This document shows positions 12,101 to 25,929 of a stretch of DNA of 64,000 bases, piece after piece (the first letter of the stretch is position 1; every line of letters starts with the position of its first letter). A program made the translations under genes and the position numbers. The DNA comes from Rugalucina vietnamica (taxonomy: Eukaryota; Mollusca; Bivalvia; Lucinida; Lucinidae), in contig OZ024869.1 of assembly GCA_964017185.1 (NCBI GenBank), forward strand, positions 5,788,501 through 5,852,500. The letters are read 5' to 3'. The notes beneath the pieces were generated by a model that saw nothing but the letters and a program-made list of their open reading frames with translations, had not been told where the DNA came from and searched no databases.

Positions 12101-15100
12101 AAAAATGAAAGTTTTCAGTTGAAAAAAAAGAAAGACGATTTTCTTATTTTCGCTCAAAACATAGGTTGTGGGTACACGTTAGAACCGCCTCAGCGAGTAC
12201 CCACAATCTATGTTTTGGAGCAAGAATAAGAAAAATAGGTATACCCCTGCATATCCCAGTTTTACTATGTAAAAGTGGGGTATAAGGGGGTATTTATTTC
12301 ACGGACATGTTATCCGGATGTTATTTATTTTTTTTTTTGCAATAGTTTTATATGAGAAGCCGTACATGTACATGTATGATTATGTACTTGGCTATATAAT
12401 TTGGTGATTTTTCGAACGGAATAACTAGTGCAGTGGTTAGCGTCCAAGTCCAGACTTCATCGCTTGAAAGGTTAGATATAATGTTCGAGTTCCAGTATTG
12501 GAAAGTGTTTTTATTTGTTATTGTTTCCTTTCCATTTAATGTCAACTACATAAGAAGACATTTTCTAAAATACCTTTTATCATATTCCCCCACTCTTTAT
12601 ACTTCCCTTGATGGTTGAAAACTCCCGATTGGAAAGGTATCAGATCAACAGAGCACAAACCAGACAAATTGTTGCCAACGTTTAAAAGTAGTGGCGAAAA
12701 GGTCGTTAATGGTACGATATCTATTCCATCAAAGATCATAGAAAATGAGGGAGCCATCCCAGAACAAGCCTATATCACGAAAACATGTCCGTGTAATGTA
12801 TACCCCCTTGAACCCCACTTTTATATAGCAAAACTGGGGTATGCAGGGGTATACCTATTTTTCTTATTTTTGCTCCAAAACATAGATTGTGGGTACTCGT
12901 TAGAACCGCCTCGCCGAGGCGGTTCTAACGTGTACCCACAATCTATGTTTAGAGAAAAAATAAGAAAAATATCAAAAGCTTTCAGCTGAAAACTTTCAAT
13001 TTTTAAAGCTCAAAAAATATTTATATATTGCATGGGCAAGTTTTCGTAATGTATAGAACCAGTCCTGATCTCAGTAAACACACCAGATATAGCTGAGGTA
13101 TTAGGTCTGCTGAGCGTTTAGAAGAGCGTTTGTACTATCCTCAAAGAGAAAACAAAAGCGTTGATATGTTTTCGCCCATGGTTAAGCACTATTTCATGAT
13201 ATGTTTGTCTTATAGGGAGGTTGAGGAAAAGGTGACTGTCATGGATTGCTGTCTTGGTTGGACCGGAAACGCCACTGGCTGCTGGACACGTGAGTGTTAC
13301 ACTATACAACATTACGAAAACATGGCCATGCAATTTACAGATGTTTTTTTTTTCGCGAAGCTGATCTGCGTCTTTGTTTCCGTCTATGCAAATTGTTGGT
13401 TTTCTCATGAGGCCAAATATGGAGATGCTAGAAGTTTTAAAAGCATCAGGAAAACGTGTCCATGAAATTCATACCCCCTCATACCCCACTTTATACAGAA
13501 AAACTGGGATTTACAGGGGTATATCTATTTTCCTTATTTTAGATCCAAATCAGATTGTGGGTACTCGTTAGAACCGCCTCGCCGAGGCGGTTTTAACGTG
13601 TACCCACAATCAATGTTTAGAACATATTATATTAAAACTATCATTTTTCTAATGAAAGTTTCGATTTTTACCACTGAAAAAATATCTGTATATTGCATGG
13701 GCAATGTAAGCAATGAAAGTCCAAGAGGCTGAATTGTGTACCTTTGTTTCTAGATGATTTTTACAGAACCAGAAATCACATGTATGACATGTATATTGTT
13801 GCTGTTAAATGTATATAGAACTATTGCCTTGAAACAGAACATCTGGGGTATATGCTCAAATAATTTTATATATCTCAGCTTTGAAAATTGTCCGTGTCAA
13901 CATATTTACATTCAGGGTATTATTTTGTGTTCATTTACAATAAAGAAATGGGATAGCTAGAGCATATAAAATATAAAAATATATATATGCTTAAATGGAA
14001 AATTTTCTAAATGAAAAAAAAAAAACAACAAAATACTTCTTTCAGCCGTGTGTAGTAAGCCATGTTTGAATGGTGTATGCCAGAGCCCAGAAAAGTGTCA
14101 TTGCAACGCCAATTATTCTGGTGACGCGTGTGAACAGAATCTTGCTGGTAAGTGCGAGACAGACAGACAGACAAGACAGACAAATCCATGCGTTTTTGTG
14201 GTATATGACCGTTACAAAAAGTCTTCAAATGTCGATCATTTTTACCACAGCCTCGGAGCAGCATTTCGCATCCAGGCTTAGAATGAGAGATAGTTGAACT
14301 TTGTGAGTTACTTAGTGACAACTTAGGTACCAAATACTTTGAAAAGTATTCAAATTACAGTTAATATCAAGTCTAAATGATTACACTTAAAATACAATTA
14401 CAGAGCCAGTATAAATTCAATTATAACAATTATGATTACTTTAGAAAAGAAATGATTATAATTACAATTTTCAAATAAAATGCACTTGTATAAAGAAGAA
14501 CTTGCACTCAAAGCTATAAAGAGGTTAGGATTCTTATTACACGTTACAACATCATTGCAACAGTGTAGTCATCAGGAAAACATGTCCATGATTAGTATAT
14601 CCCCTTGAACCCCACTTTTATATAGTAAAACACGGGTATACCTAGTTTTCTTATGTTTGCTCCAAAACATAGATTGTGGGTACTCGTTAGAACCGCCTAA
14701 GCAAAGCGGTTCTGACGTGTACCCACAATCTAGCTGAGGCGGTTCTAACGTGTACCCACAATCTATGTTTTGAGCAAAAAATAAGAAACATATCAAAAAT
14801 TTTCTACTGAAAATTTTCATTTTTTAGAACTTTAAAAACCTCTTTATACTATATGGGCATGTTTTCGTTATGGCTAATAACTATTTATTTTTATTCTACG
14901 AAGAAAGTACATTTTTTTAAATAGAACTGATGAAGCTTTATTATGACCATAAGTATTTTTTAATAGAGCTGGGTTATAAAATCACCGCACATTTCAGATG
15001 AAAGACAGGACACACCAAAGTGTCATTGCTAGTGCTTATTTTTTAATACACAAATGCTTTCGTAAAAATCCTTAGTTATATTTTATCGCTCCACGTTCAC

Positions 15101-18100
15101 ATCACTTTTCTTAGTTTCTGTTTTCTATGAAAATAGTATTCAAAATGTATTAAAAGTACTTGATAGTAATTATAATTTCAATAATAATGATTGTAAACAT
15201 AACATAATAACTATTTGTGCCAAATCAAGATAACACTTTATCATTACTTTGAAAATTATATATTTAAAATTATCTTGTTTTTATTGGAAGCACTTTTTTC
15301 CTAACGTTTCGGCGGCCTTTTACAGCCTTCTTCAGAGGAAACGTTTAACCTTTTGCAAACTTTACATACTTTGAGTCAAACTCAGGTCGCCATCATGAAT
15401 AAAAAAGTATAAACCCCTGTGCATCTCAATATAAAAGCGATCAAAAGTGGGGTGTGAAGGGATATACATACCCGAATATGTTAGATCGTTATCCTGATGT
15501 ACGGCATTTATAAAACTGCTTTGGAACATTTTAGCTGTCACCGACGACCTTGCGTACTGTTTCGACACTAAAGATTGCAAAGGCACCCCACTCGACTACA
15601 ACGGTACCCCACCACAGGTGATGTCAAAGAAGGACTGTTGTAAAAAGGGAAACAAAAACGGTTGGTGGGGCGCGAACGGGATCAGTTGTGAAAGCTGCGC
15701 GCACAGTGAGTTTTCCCTTTTTTACTAGTACTGTTCACTAATACTTGTATATTTTTGAGCCAGACATGATGGAATGCATGAAATGAGCCAACAATGTGGT
15801 TTTTGAACAGGTCCGACACAAACCGACCTGTACAATCACAGAAAAGAGCTAGAAGCTTGAAATTTCGGATTAGTAGGAGAGGAATTGTACTATCCGAGTA
15901 GAGAACACAAAGACGCTGATCAGCTTCGCGGTTACTGATCTGCGTCTTTGTTTTCGCCTTTGCAGATTGTTGGTTTTCCCATGAGGCGGCTCAAATGGCT
16001 TACAGCCATTGTGTTATTCTCGCAAACAGGGGATATTAGCATGTCTGTGCAACAGGCAGTTCTATAAGTGTCTTCGAATTAAAAAACATTTAAGATATTG
16101 TGCATGATCATATGCAGAATCATTCAAGAGGACCAATAAAATAATTTTAAAGACATCACAGCTAATAAAACTGACATTCTGATATACGATAATCGCTGTT
16201 GATGCAATCCTAAAGATTCCGCGCGCTTTCAATCATTTCTGAAAACTGTCAAAAACCATGCCTTCCGGAGGAACTTACTCAAAGCATGTGTCTTTATTCT
16301 TACGAAACAGAGAAACACGTCTAATCTTTAACGATCTCTTATGTTACAGAGTATGGCGTTATCAAACAAAAACATAACCTGCCGTTCCGTACCTGCTTTA
16401 CCTGCCCACAACAAGGATACTGGCGTACCTTCGATGGCAAGGAGTTTGGATTTAAGGGAAAATGCACCTACTTGATGGCAAAGTTGGATGATCAGTTTGC
16501 GATATTCGTCGAGGAGTTTGACTGCAAGTCGGAGGACGATTGTCGAAATGTAAGCATAGCCATTCATAAAAAGGGCCGTCTCGTGAGAAAACCAACAGTG
16601 TGGTTTTTGAACAAGCTCGACAATGAAACTTGACATGTAGCAATTGGGTATAGAGTACTACAATATGTTTATAAATCATGGACCTGTGATAAACCTTGAC
16701 AAAGTTTAAGGCAAGGTCAACTTAGGTCATATATGTAGAAAGCTGTTTAAATGTCATTGAAGGAGAGAAAAAAAAAAACTTGTGGAAATGGGCAAATGGA
16801 CATAATATTTATGATTTTGAAAAAAAAAAAAAAAACAAAAAAAAAAAAAAAAAAAAACAATGACCCAAGCGTTTATCTGATAAAAATTAAAACCGAGATC
16901 CTTTAAGAGCAATGAACACATTAATGAGAAAGGGGATGGGCCATACCGCGGTTTCTACTTTTGAAGTCTCGTCAGTGCCCCTTAAGATTTGATCCTGCCC
17001 TGGGCTATTTACTTGTATATGACTATTGTAGTTAGACAAATTTATTCGTATACATCGCATACATACAGGACCATTGGTCCTCTTTTTTATGTAATCAAGT
17101 GTCACATGCAAAGCACAATTACGTCAATAATCGTTGTATTCCAAAGTACGATTACCCTTTTAATAGATTTATTGTAAATACCTTGATGAGTTTATTGCGG
17201 CGGAAACTTTGGAGGTACACCCAAGAATCTGAGTCAATTTTGTTGTATATTTGCATATGCGAAAACAAAGACGCAGATCAGCTGTGCAGTAGCTGATCAG
17301 CGCCTTTGTATTTTCTACACGAATAGTACAATTCCTCCTCTTCCTAAATACGAACTTTCGAGTTTGTAGCCATGATCTTCTGTGACTGTAGAGGCAGTTT
17401 GTGTCGGATCTGACCGGAAACCCAGATTGTTATTTTTCTCATGCGACGGGTTAATTTCATGTTTAATGCATTACAGGGAGTTCATATTGAGCTGAAAGCC
17501 GGCCAGCATAACATCCTAATTAAGAAAGGGCAGCTTATTATCGACGGATATCAACTGACTCCCCCATACACATCCATAAAAGGTATTATGTTAACCCATA
17601 TTTGACGAATGGACTCGCAAATTATTATCATTTGGATGAGTCCATTATTTTTGATGAAATTTCTCGAAGTAAACAGAATAGCCCAAGATGGGACGCCGCG
17701 TTCTGCGGCGTCACATCTGGGGCTATGCTGTTTGCATATGTCCCACAAAAGGGACGCCAGGCTTAAAGTTAGATTTAAATATACAGGTCCGTTTTATAAA
17801 TGAACTACATTGTGGTTTGTTTCATACCAGTACCTATAATACATGCTATTGGCAAGTATAAACTGGTTGCGCAAAAGTAGTCAATCAAAGACAAGTGCAT
17901 TTAATTTGGTTGTAACATTTTTTATTTTGATCCTTTTTTACATAAATCAGTACACAGGAAATATTGTAACATAAGTGATAACTTCAGCGCATTGTGCGCT
18001 AAATGAAATGAAAACGGTAGTGGAATATTTTGGTTCAAACTTTTCTGTACACAGTGAATGAAATCAAAATAAAAGTTGATATTTGTTTTCTTCATCTTTC

Positions 18101-21100
18101 GCTTATCATATTTGATGTGTTAAAATTCATATAACAAAAACAAAAATGTTACAATCAATGCACATATTTTTGTATCAACCTGACTTGTCACAATCGGTTC
18201 ATATTCGCATAAAGCCAAACTTATGAAACCGAACTATAGGAAATTGGTTAGTAACTGTAACTGTGCTAATTCAGCAGCCGAGGATAAGAGATTTTTTCCT
18301 GATCTTTGCCTACTTGTACCTTTTTGTTCGAATGAACAACCCTTTTCATGGCGTCGAATTAACGATACGAAAAAAGGTTTGGACAAAGCAAGGGTATGAA
18401 TACTACAAGAACTACAATGCAATCATGTTATCGAGTACATGATAGAAATAACACATATATCCCATTAAACAAGCGATGCTCAGAAGGAACCATAAGACTA
18501 TGTGCTGTTATCATGGTTATTGCATTATTAATTTATTATTTTAATAATACATATCATACACTTTGTCAGGAGTCTCGGTATCTTTATTACCGGACAAGAA
18601 AATGTTTGTCATCGAGCTGGTTGCATTCAATGTGAAAATCAAGGTTGACAAGAAAGGCCGGGTGTACGTATCAGTACCGGACTATATCACAGGACTGACC
18701 GGACTCTGTGGAAATAACGACCAGGTTGCAAACAGTAAGTACATTCAGTTTTACTCCAGAGAATAGCGTTAGTTCGTATAAGCCACCCATACATGTTTTT
18801 CAAAAAATGTGTGTGTGTATATATACGTATATACAATGATGTATTTTTGACATTAATAATTATAAATATTCCTTCCATAATCCACTCTACTCAGTCGTTC
18901 CATTTTCATGAACATGAAACTTTTCAGTTTTTTCTGTGTTATAATTAAAAAATCAGCAGCAGCAACTTACATAAAATGTTCAGTAAATACTAGCAATCTG
19001 AGACCTTTGTGAGGAATATGACCTTGAATATGTCAATGGGTCGTAAAACCACAAATTAAATAATCCGCAAATCACTCACTCACTCACTCACTCACTCACT
19101 CACTCACTCACTCACTCACTCACTCACTCACTCACTCATTCATTCATTCATTCATTCATTCATTCATTCATTCATTCATTCATTCATTCCAGATGCTTAT
19201 GGTATAAGAAAGAATGCAATGATAGACAATTACCTATCCTATGCCCAATCATTTGCTGTTAGCACCCCTAATACTAAGGTGAGTGATTGTGAAATGATAT
19301 GAAAATATAAATCATCTTATTTTGGTCTTAAATCCAATGGCAGCTAGAGATGAATTAAAACGTTGCCTTATTCAGTATTTTATTCAAGGCACAGCGCAGC
19401 AATGTGATTTATAATAATAATAATGATAATAATAACAATGGCTAATGATTATTATTATTATTATGATGATGATGATGATATTAGATCCATGCTATAAAAT
19501 TTTTTCAATAAACTGTCGGAAAATAGACACGTCAAGAATATTTTAAGATTCCATTAATAGGTTTAAACATTCCTGGTGGTTTGTTTTAGTGTGCCCCAGC
19601 AGGGCTGATCCCTGACAAGTGTACCAACGACATGATGAAGCAGGAAGGATTAAAGTGGTGTTCCATACTTAGATCACCAGCGTTCTACGAATGTAACAAA
19701 CAAGTAAGTGAAGATGAGCTTCAAGGTTACTAAAGGGTTTCGTTTTCTTTATTTTACCTATTTTTTTCTCAAATTTTCTAATGGAAAATATGGCATCAAA
19801 TAAGGGTTCGCATCAGAAAAACATGTCCATGAATAAGAAAAAATATATAAAAAAATTCTGCCGAAAATTTTCTATTTTTACAACTGAAGAAAATTCTGTA
19901 TATTACATGGACGTGTTTTCGTAATATGGTGCGTGTTTTCGTAATGGTGCGAACAAACTTAGTTCGAATCCTCTCTAAATCCACCTCCGTGGTAGAAGGC
20001 CAAGTATTACTCGTGTCTGTCAACGACCATTGACAAGAAAGTGGCTTAGAAACAATAAATTAGTATTTTAGCGTAAAATTTAAATTATTTCAAACCATAA
20101 TAGTTGATTGCGGTTGATATGCTGTCCAGCATTGTCAGAAACAATGTTAACAAATCGTTTCGATTCGCACAGCGAAGGCTTCGGGTCCATTAAAACTTGA
20201 GTCGCGACACAAGAAACCCGGTCTTCAGAGTTGCGAAACAAGGACACTGGCCTTTGTTTTTGCATCTACAAAAGTCCTTTTTTCATCACGGCCCAACTTA
20301 TTTTCAGTTAAATCATCATTTCATCATGAAATTGTGTATCAACGCCATTTGTGGGGCGAAATCTGACGCGGAACGACAAGAAATTATCTGCGAACACCAG
20401 AAAACATTCGCACATAAATGCGCGTGTGAGGGTATCTGGGTCAGCTACAGAACGAAAGATAATTGCCGTAAGTGATTTATTATAATTCTTAAACATGTTA
20501 AAACAATCTTCTAAATGTTACTCGGAATATGTGACTATCGGTTCAGTCATAAAGTCAATTTACGCGCCTTTCATTTTACAGATGTAAATATTAAAATTCG
20601 ACCAAAGCAAGGTACAAGATTTTTGCAAAAAGTGCAAGCTATCAGTTAATACAAGTAAAGCAAAAGTAATGGCGTTAAGAAAAAAATGTGTGTGTGTGTG
20701 TGGGGGGGGGGAGGGTTCGTCTGTCTACCAAACAACTTACATTTTATCACAATTATATAAATATAGAAATAATTAACAAGCTTTGCTATTCACAGGTATT
20801 CAGCTCGACAGTTGATGACAGTTTGTATATAGTCTCTCGAAAAGTATTAACTTATTTCGTATTGTTGCGCAATGTAATTCTTCCATCTTTTGCGGGATTG
20901 TCATTTTACTGAGTTTGCCTATCATTTAAAGCCATTTAAATGCATTTATTTGAGTGCACATTAACACAATTTCCTTACTCTATCGTTTTTTCTTACAGCG
21001 AAAGAGTGTCCAAAACCCTTGGTGTATATGGCCAATCCCCCGCATTGCCAAAAAACTTGCTATCACGCACACGCTGGTCTGTTAGAAGGTTTGAGCGAAG

Positions 21101-24100
21101 ACTGTAAAAATGAGCGATATCCTGGGTGCTATTGTCCCCAGGGGCTTGTCCTTCACCACGGCAAATGTATCAAACCAGAAAAGTGTAGCTGTTACCACAA
21201 TGACAAAGAATACCCACACAAGTCCGTTGTACGAATGGGCTGCAAGAAATGGTAAGAACATCTTTTATTAGTTCCATTACTTACTAAGAAACCTGTAGCA
21301 TGAGGCTCTGTGTTCGTACATACAAAAAAGTGTTAGTTCGTTTTTTCAATGGCACCATTCATTCATCTTGAACTCGGTGGGCAATGATCCAAAGCGTGTA
21401 CACGGCCTAAAGCTAGCGCAGCTCAGATGAATTGGTCATGTTAGTAGAATGCCCCTTTAGCGAAGTCCAAAGAAAGATTCCTACGGAGGATGACAGGAAT
21501 GAAATCGCTTTCAATGTGGCCAAATAACGCTTTAAGATACAAGATACAATAATTATTATTAAACGTCGGTTTCTATATAACAAGGCAACATTAGCTACAT
21601 GAGCTATTTTCCGACAAACAAAAGTATATAAAAAATAGAAAAAAGTATAAAAAGTATACAAAGACACCATCAAAGCTTTACTGAAGATTTTCAACAAACC
21701 AAAGAGTCTAGGGAACAAGCTGATCAAACAAAGTGGCGCCTCGATCAACAAAGGAGCAGCTCTTAGTGAAGAAAAGAGAATATGTGAAGCTGGAAGGACT
21801 TGAGTGCAGTTTACGTAAAGCCAAGAGTCAATGGCCTGTACCAGTTTCTTCGGTATTAAATTGCTCTATTTGCACCAGGCAGCTTAGAGCTTGGCCTATC
21901 CAACCATAATAGAATTCACCGACACACATGAACAAATATTCAATAAAATTAATATTCAATAGATAGAGACATGCATTCTCATTCCTGAGAGATGAACGAC
22001 TTTACTTGCATCGTACATGTACGTGTAAATCATGTACTGAACAATGTCAGTTACCAAACTGAACTTGCGGCTGTACATTTTAAAATTAGCAAATTTTGTT
22101 ACTTTTTTCAAAGGTATCAGCTACAAATCTGATTAAAAATAACTGAAAGACATCAAGATGTTTGAATGCTTTTACCCATACGGTAGGGTAATATGCGCGC
22201 TGAAAGCACAAAAGTTTGATGATCGAAGAGTATGAAAAATACTAAAATATATCATAAAATATTTAATTGATAGGTTGCATATGTTTTCGTATTCTTCGGT
22301 CATTAGACCTCGCGTATAATGCTATTTTAAGGATAAAAATGCTAAAAATCACAATGTCAAGCCCCTGAAGTATAAAAGAAAACCATTCCCCTAACGGAAT
22401 AAGGAAGAATCTTTGAATTCCCTGCTGTGATAATTGCCTTCTGTTTTTCAGCAAGTGCAAGTACGGTAAATGGCAGTGCCCGAACAAGGCGTGCCCCTCC
22501 TACTGTAGCGTTCTCGGTGGTCACAGTGTACAAACATTTGACGGTAACATGTTCAAATGGGACCCAAAACCATGTAGCTATAAACTGGTTACGGTAAGTC
22601 ATCATTAAAATAGAAATCTAACAAGCAATGACCTGGAATCGACGGAAGCAGAGCCGAATTGCATCTTTAACCAAATGTGTGATATAAAAAGAAGATCAAC
22701 CGAATCCGTAAGCGACTTTTCCCCAAACAGATGGCCACTCTTAAGTTTAACCAATATTGAAATCTATTAAGGGACACACAAGCTAGCAATACTACAATAA
22801 AAACGACAAGCATATAAAATCTAAACGTTCAAATTTATTGTTTCCTTACAATTATGTTTCTGTTTGATTTCAGCCTCTGGACAAATCATCAAAGAAAGCG
22901 ATAGATGGGCTTACCGTTATGGTTTCAATGGTGAAGATTCCGGGAATGAAAATGAAGAAGATTGGTGGAGTAACTTTGAAATACCGCAACAAGCTACTGG
23001 AGATACAACAAGGCAAAGTGAAGTTAGACGGCAAACTGATAACATTGCCACACAAATCCGATACCTGGCTCATCATGCAAAAGACGAAATTGTTTAAGGT
23101 TATACAGTTGTATGAGATGGTCGTGATGTATGGTGCAGGTCGGGTCTACATCAGAGCAGAACACTTTTACCATAACAAGGTACATGTTATTTACCAAGTC
23201 AGAACAACTACAATGACCGCTGGTATCAATAAATCTATACGAAAATCCGGGGCAAACACGTGCACTTGACCAATTATGAATATTGACATTTTCATTGCAA
23301 TCGCATGAGATGAAAGGGTCATTCTTAATGTTCTTTACTTCCTTATGCATCATGAAAACTTGCTTATGCTATATACAGAGATTGTTTTTAATTTTCAAGT
23401 TGTAAAAATGAAAAATTTTAGTAGAAACCTTTTGATATTATTAATACTTCTGTTCAAAACATTGAATTTGGTTACACGTTAGAACTGTCTCGAAGATCAA
23501 AAATAACAAAAACAGGTATACCCTTGTATACCCTAGTTTTAGTATATAAACGTGGGGTATAAGGGGAATGCTTTGCACGGACTTGTTATCTTGATGAAAA
23601 CATTTTCAAGTCAGGTGATCTAGACCACACCTTTAGATGGAGGGATCTAACGTGTACCCACAATCTATGTTTTCAGCAAAAATAAGAAAAATATCAAAAT
23701 TTTTCAGCTGAAAATTTTCAATTTTTAAAGCTAAAAAAATCTCAGTATATTGCATGGGCACGTTTTCGTAATGTAAGCGGTATTCTTTTCATCGGCATGC
23801 GAGATTATCCTGATGGTCTGTTGCTTACATTTCACAGATAAAAGGTCTTTGTGGAAAATATGACGGTGACGACAGCAATGATTTCCTTTCGCCTAGTGGT
23901 ATCCCAGAGAACTCTCAGAGCGCATTTGTCAACTCTTACAAGGAGCAGGGTTGTCAGAAGAGGGTTGGCGATTACGTCAATATGTGCAAGAGAAAACAAA
24001 GTCTGGTGAGTAATTGTTCACTCGGTTTGATGAAGCAAATTTAGTGTGGGTCCCGCAATTAAACGATATGTCCTTTTATAAATGTATGCAAAGTCTGTAA

Positions 24101-25150
24101 TCAATCAAAAAAAGTATGACCAATGATATGGCGTCGCTTTGCATGATAATGTGTTGTGTTTTTTTTTCTTTTCACAAGCGTATTGTCATGTGCGTCTTCA
24201 ACGCTTTTGAGACTGAAATTTCAAGTACTTTTACTTATTTACATTGCAAATGTCACCCAAAATTCATGTATTAATCACCAAAAGTGAAAGCGTGTACAGC
24301 TAATAAATTGAAATGCCCTGGGACCATTTGCTAAGATTAATATTTGGTCTAACCTGAGTTCAGCATAAACTTGGAACCTGATGGTTTTATTTGAGCCAAA
24401 GCATGGGAAAACCAACAATCTGCATATGCGAAAACAAAGGCGCAGATCAGCTTCGCGGTAACGTATAGTATATTTCCTCTTCTTCTTATATCCGAAATTT
24501 CAAGCTTCTAGCCTGCTCCTGAGATTGTACAGGCCGGTTTGTGTCGGACCTGGTCGGAAAACCAAATTGTTGGTTTTCTCACGCACAGGCTCATTTAATC
24601 TTTGTAGATACCAATGGCGAAAGAAGCTTGCGCCCATCTGAACAATGCCGACTTCTTAGGACAGTGCTACCAACTTGTAAGGGCAAAGAAATACTACAAA
24701 CTGTGTAAACAAGCTATGTGCAAGGCTGGCGGGCAGAACAATGATGTGAAGTGTCTTTTCACCTCCCATGTTGTTTGGGAATGCAAGAAACAGGGTTACA
24801 AGGTCAAATGGAAGAACTTCAAAGATGTTCGTGAGACATGCTGTAAGTTTGACTTTGTTGTTACATGTATATAGTAGGCTGACATTTTTAAGCATTTTGC
24901 GATTTCCCCCAAAACTTTTGTCATAAAATGGCGAAATAAAACAACTATAAAATTGCTGATACGTACGGAAGTGTATAAGTGCAGTTTCTAGATACGCTTA
25001 TGTAGTAGGACTAATTGAAAAAGTACCATTAAACTGAAATGAAAAATTTTATTTTTATTCTTAACAACTACTATTCAGACTTAATTAATTCTGACAACAT
25101 ATTTTGCGTTTTATTATTATGCTTTACTTTTATACTTTTAATGTAAAGTT

Positions 25151-25190
<40 letters not shown>

Positions 25191-25816
25191 ACAACATACA
25201 TTAGAAAAATATGCCATTGAACACTTCCTGGAATATGTACAATTTTTATTTGTGGATAAAATAAAATAGTGACATTAAGAGCAAAGTATCCCCCACTTGC
25301 TATCAAATTTGTGCAGGCTGATTCGTAAATCAATTCATAGAAATATTGATCTTACTCACAGGTCAAGTTCTTTTTCCAATACATTTTTATAGAGCAATTG
25401 TTTACAATATGCAAAGAGAAATGTTTGTAAAAAAATCAAACAGAAGGCTATTTTTACTTCCTGCTAAGTTCACCTAATTTTCGCGTTTTTGCTGTCATTT
25501 GCTGTCCATCTGAAGAAGGGAGTAATCCTGAAACATTTTATAGAAAGACCTTTACTGTGTTGATTTTGATATGATCCCAGCTAATTCAAAAAGCATAGTG
25601 ATATAAAACACTTACCTTTGATCAATGTAATTTAATGATTTTTTCCATCATTAATTTTCATCAGTGAGTTCTTCATCTGTTCTGAATTGTCACATAGCGA
25701 AATAATAGAATAATCACAACTATATAGAAGTTAAAATAGCCTGCTGTTGGTCATTTTGACAAAATGTCATGAAAGTAGTAGAGAGCCTCTCAATATATTA
25801 AAACGCAAAACTTGTA

Positions 25817-25864
<48 letters not shown>

Positions 25865-25881
25865 CAAGCAAGCAAGCAAGC

Positions 25882-25929
<48 letters not shown>

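Noticed and set aside
12425..12500. Functional tRNA gene
   Set aside because: A- and B-box-like motifs are present, but no convincing clover-leaf or terminator was found; a SINE relic is more likely.
21413..21751. Hydrophobic minus-strand frame as a membrane protein
   Set aside because: Low-complexity AT-rich translation without domain, start context or splice support.
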